64,000 nucleotides of DNA from Azorinus chamasolen (lineage: Eukaryota > Mollusca > Bivalvia > Cardiida > Solecurtidae): assembly GCA_963576725.1 (NCBI GenBank), contig OY755241.1:25022449-25086448 (forward strand), in the 5' to 3' direction. Below, in pieces: positions 63,365-64,000 of the stretch. A program made the translations under genes and the position numbers. Every line of letters begins with the position of its first letter. Position 1 is the stretch's first letter. The notes below the pieces were generated by a model that saw only the letters and a list, made by a program, of their open reading frames with translations, made no database searches and was not told the origin of the DNA.

Positions 63365-64000
63365 AAGTCCCCTAACATTAGTCCATAATATTGATAGAAA
63401 TAAAACTTTATCACAAACTGTTTGATTTTTCCTATCGATGACTGACCTCTTTGCTGTATTTATTTACTAACTTGTCAATGTAGCCAAAATATCACATCAC
63501 AAATGTTTGTTTCTTATCTCGACGGCCAAATAATGCCGAGAAAATCGGTCTGTCTCACATTATCGGACAATTAAGCATAGCGGTTCCCGCGTGGTCTATC
63601 TGATTTCGGATAACCTCTGTTTTCATAGCGGGCCAATCTACGACCCGTATGTGACATGTAAACAAAGTGACATGTATATCGCACGTTTGATATCGGGTCT
63701 AGTATTCTCAGACAAGCAAACTGTTATAATCAGTCGAAGGTATGTCTGTGGGCTTAAAGACAAAATATTACTTCCATATTTGCAAATGGAGTTTTTCTTT
63801 GCATGAAGATACACAGGTTTCCGTATAAAGTTGAATTTGTAGCTCAGACACCTATGGAAACACAAAATGGACTGTACATACCAACCCACACCCCGTATAG
63901 AAAAACCGTCTAATTTCATACATGCATATATATATATATACAGTCATAATGTGTGGATGTTTCAGTGTTAGCAGTGATATGCGTTTCCAAATGTATGTAC
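63365..64000. other. Repeat-poor right edge
   Basis: 63480-63800 is balanced in composition; frames of 71 and 93 codons overlap on opposite strands and match nothing known. A (TA)n run lies at 63930. Candidate conserved noncoding DNA. Confidence 0.3.

Overview
The window is AT-rich animal nuclear DNA in which almost every kilobase is a short repeat. Only two stretches code convincingly for protein: one LIM-domain exon of an LMX1-type LIM-homeobox gene (minus strand, 19992-20181, both splice sites visible) and the reverse transcriptase of a 5'-truncated LINE (minus strand, 17058-18938). An intron-rich gene of this kind, a tRNA-derived SINE and dense palindromic MITEs fit an invertebrate. A bivalve mollusc is my best guess, from resemblance of the SINE body and MITEs to bivalve repeats; this is inference.

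Names used below are descriptive, not database names. TTAA-flanked, CCCTTT-ended (piggyBac-like) MITE families: PB-A (core GACGGCTCC..GGAGCCGTC; subtype A1 has a CCTCATATAAACG end, subtype A2 has TACGCC and AATATTCATG ends), PB-B (core AGCATTTGCTCC..GGAGCAAATGCT), PB-C (core GACGCCGAG..CTCGGCGTC), PB-D (core GACAGCTCC..GGAGCTGTC), PB-E (core GAGGGCTCC..GGAGCCCTC) and PB-F (core GATGCCGCC..GGCGGCATC). TA-flanked, CAGTARAACC-ended (pogo/Tigger-like) palindromes: PG-1 (AGAACGCTCC core), PG-2 (GCAGAAAGCTCC core, CTGTCTTAAGCGGCC ends) and PG-3 (same core, CCCTCTAAACCGG ends). Foldback elements: FB-1 (GGGTCCATGCTTATAAAG ends) and FB-2 (ATTTCTCCACC ends). R1 is an unclassified dispersed repeat.

Layout: 1-14.2 kb, MITEs with a few repeat-poor islands. 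14.3-19.5 kb, a degenerate 23-bp tandem array split by the LINE. 20 kb, the LMX1-like exon. 20.2-40 kb, MITEs, a (TAC)n microsatellite, a SINE and a 37-bp array. 40.1-45.2 kb, a 5.1-kb terminal-inverted-repeat element full of later insertions. 45-56 kb, MITEs with repeat-poor islands. 56-64 kb, a satellite district with 26-, 35-, 52- and 77-bp tandem units.

The LMX1-like gene reads right to left, so 1-19991 would be its downstream intron and 20182 onward its upstream intron; no second exon was found. The unusual biology is in the repeats. Families with unrelated ends share the same palindromic centre (GCTCCTATAGGAGC), several families share a longer hairpin scaffold with exchanged cores or ends, pieces of MITEs have been amplified into tandem arrays at least three times, and nesting gives a relative age order with PB-A2 as the usual older host.
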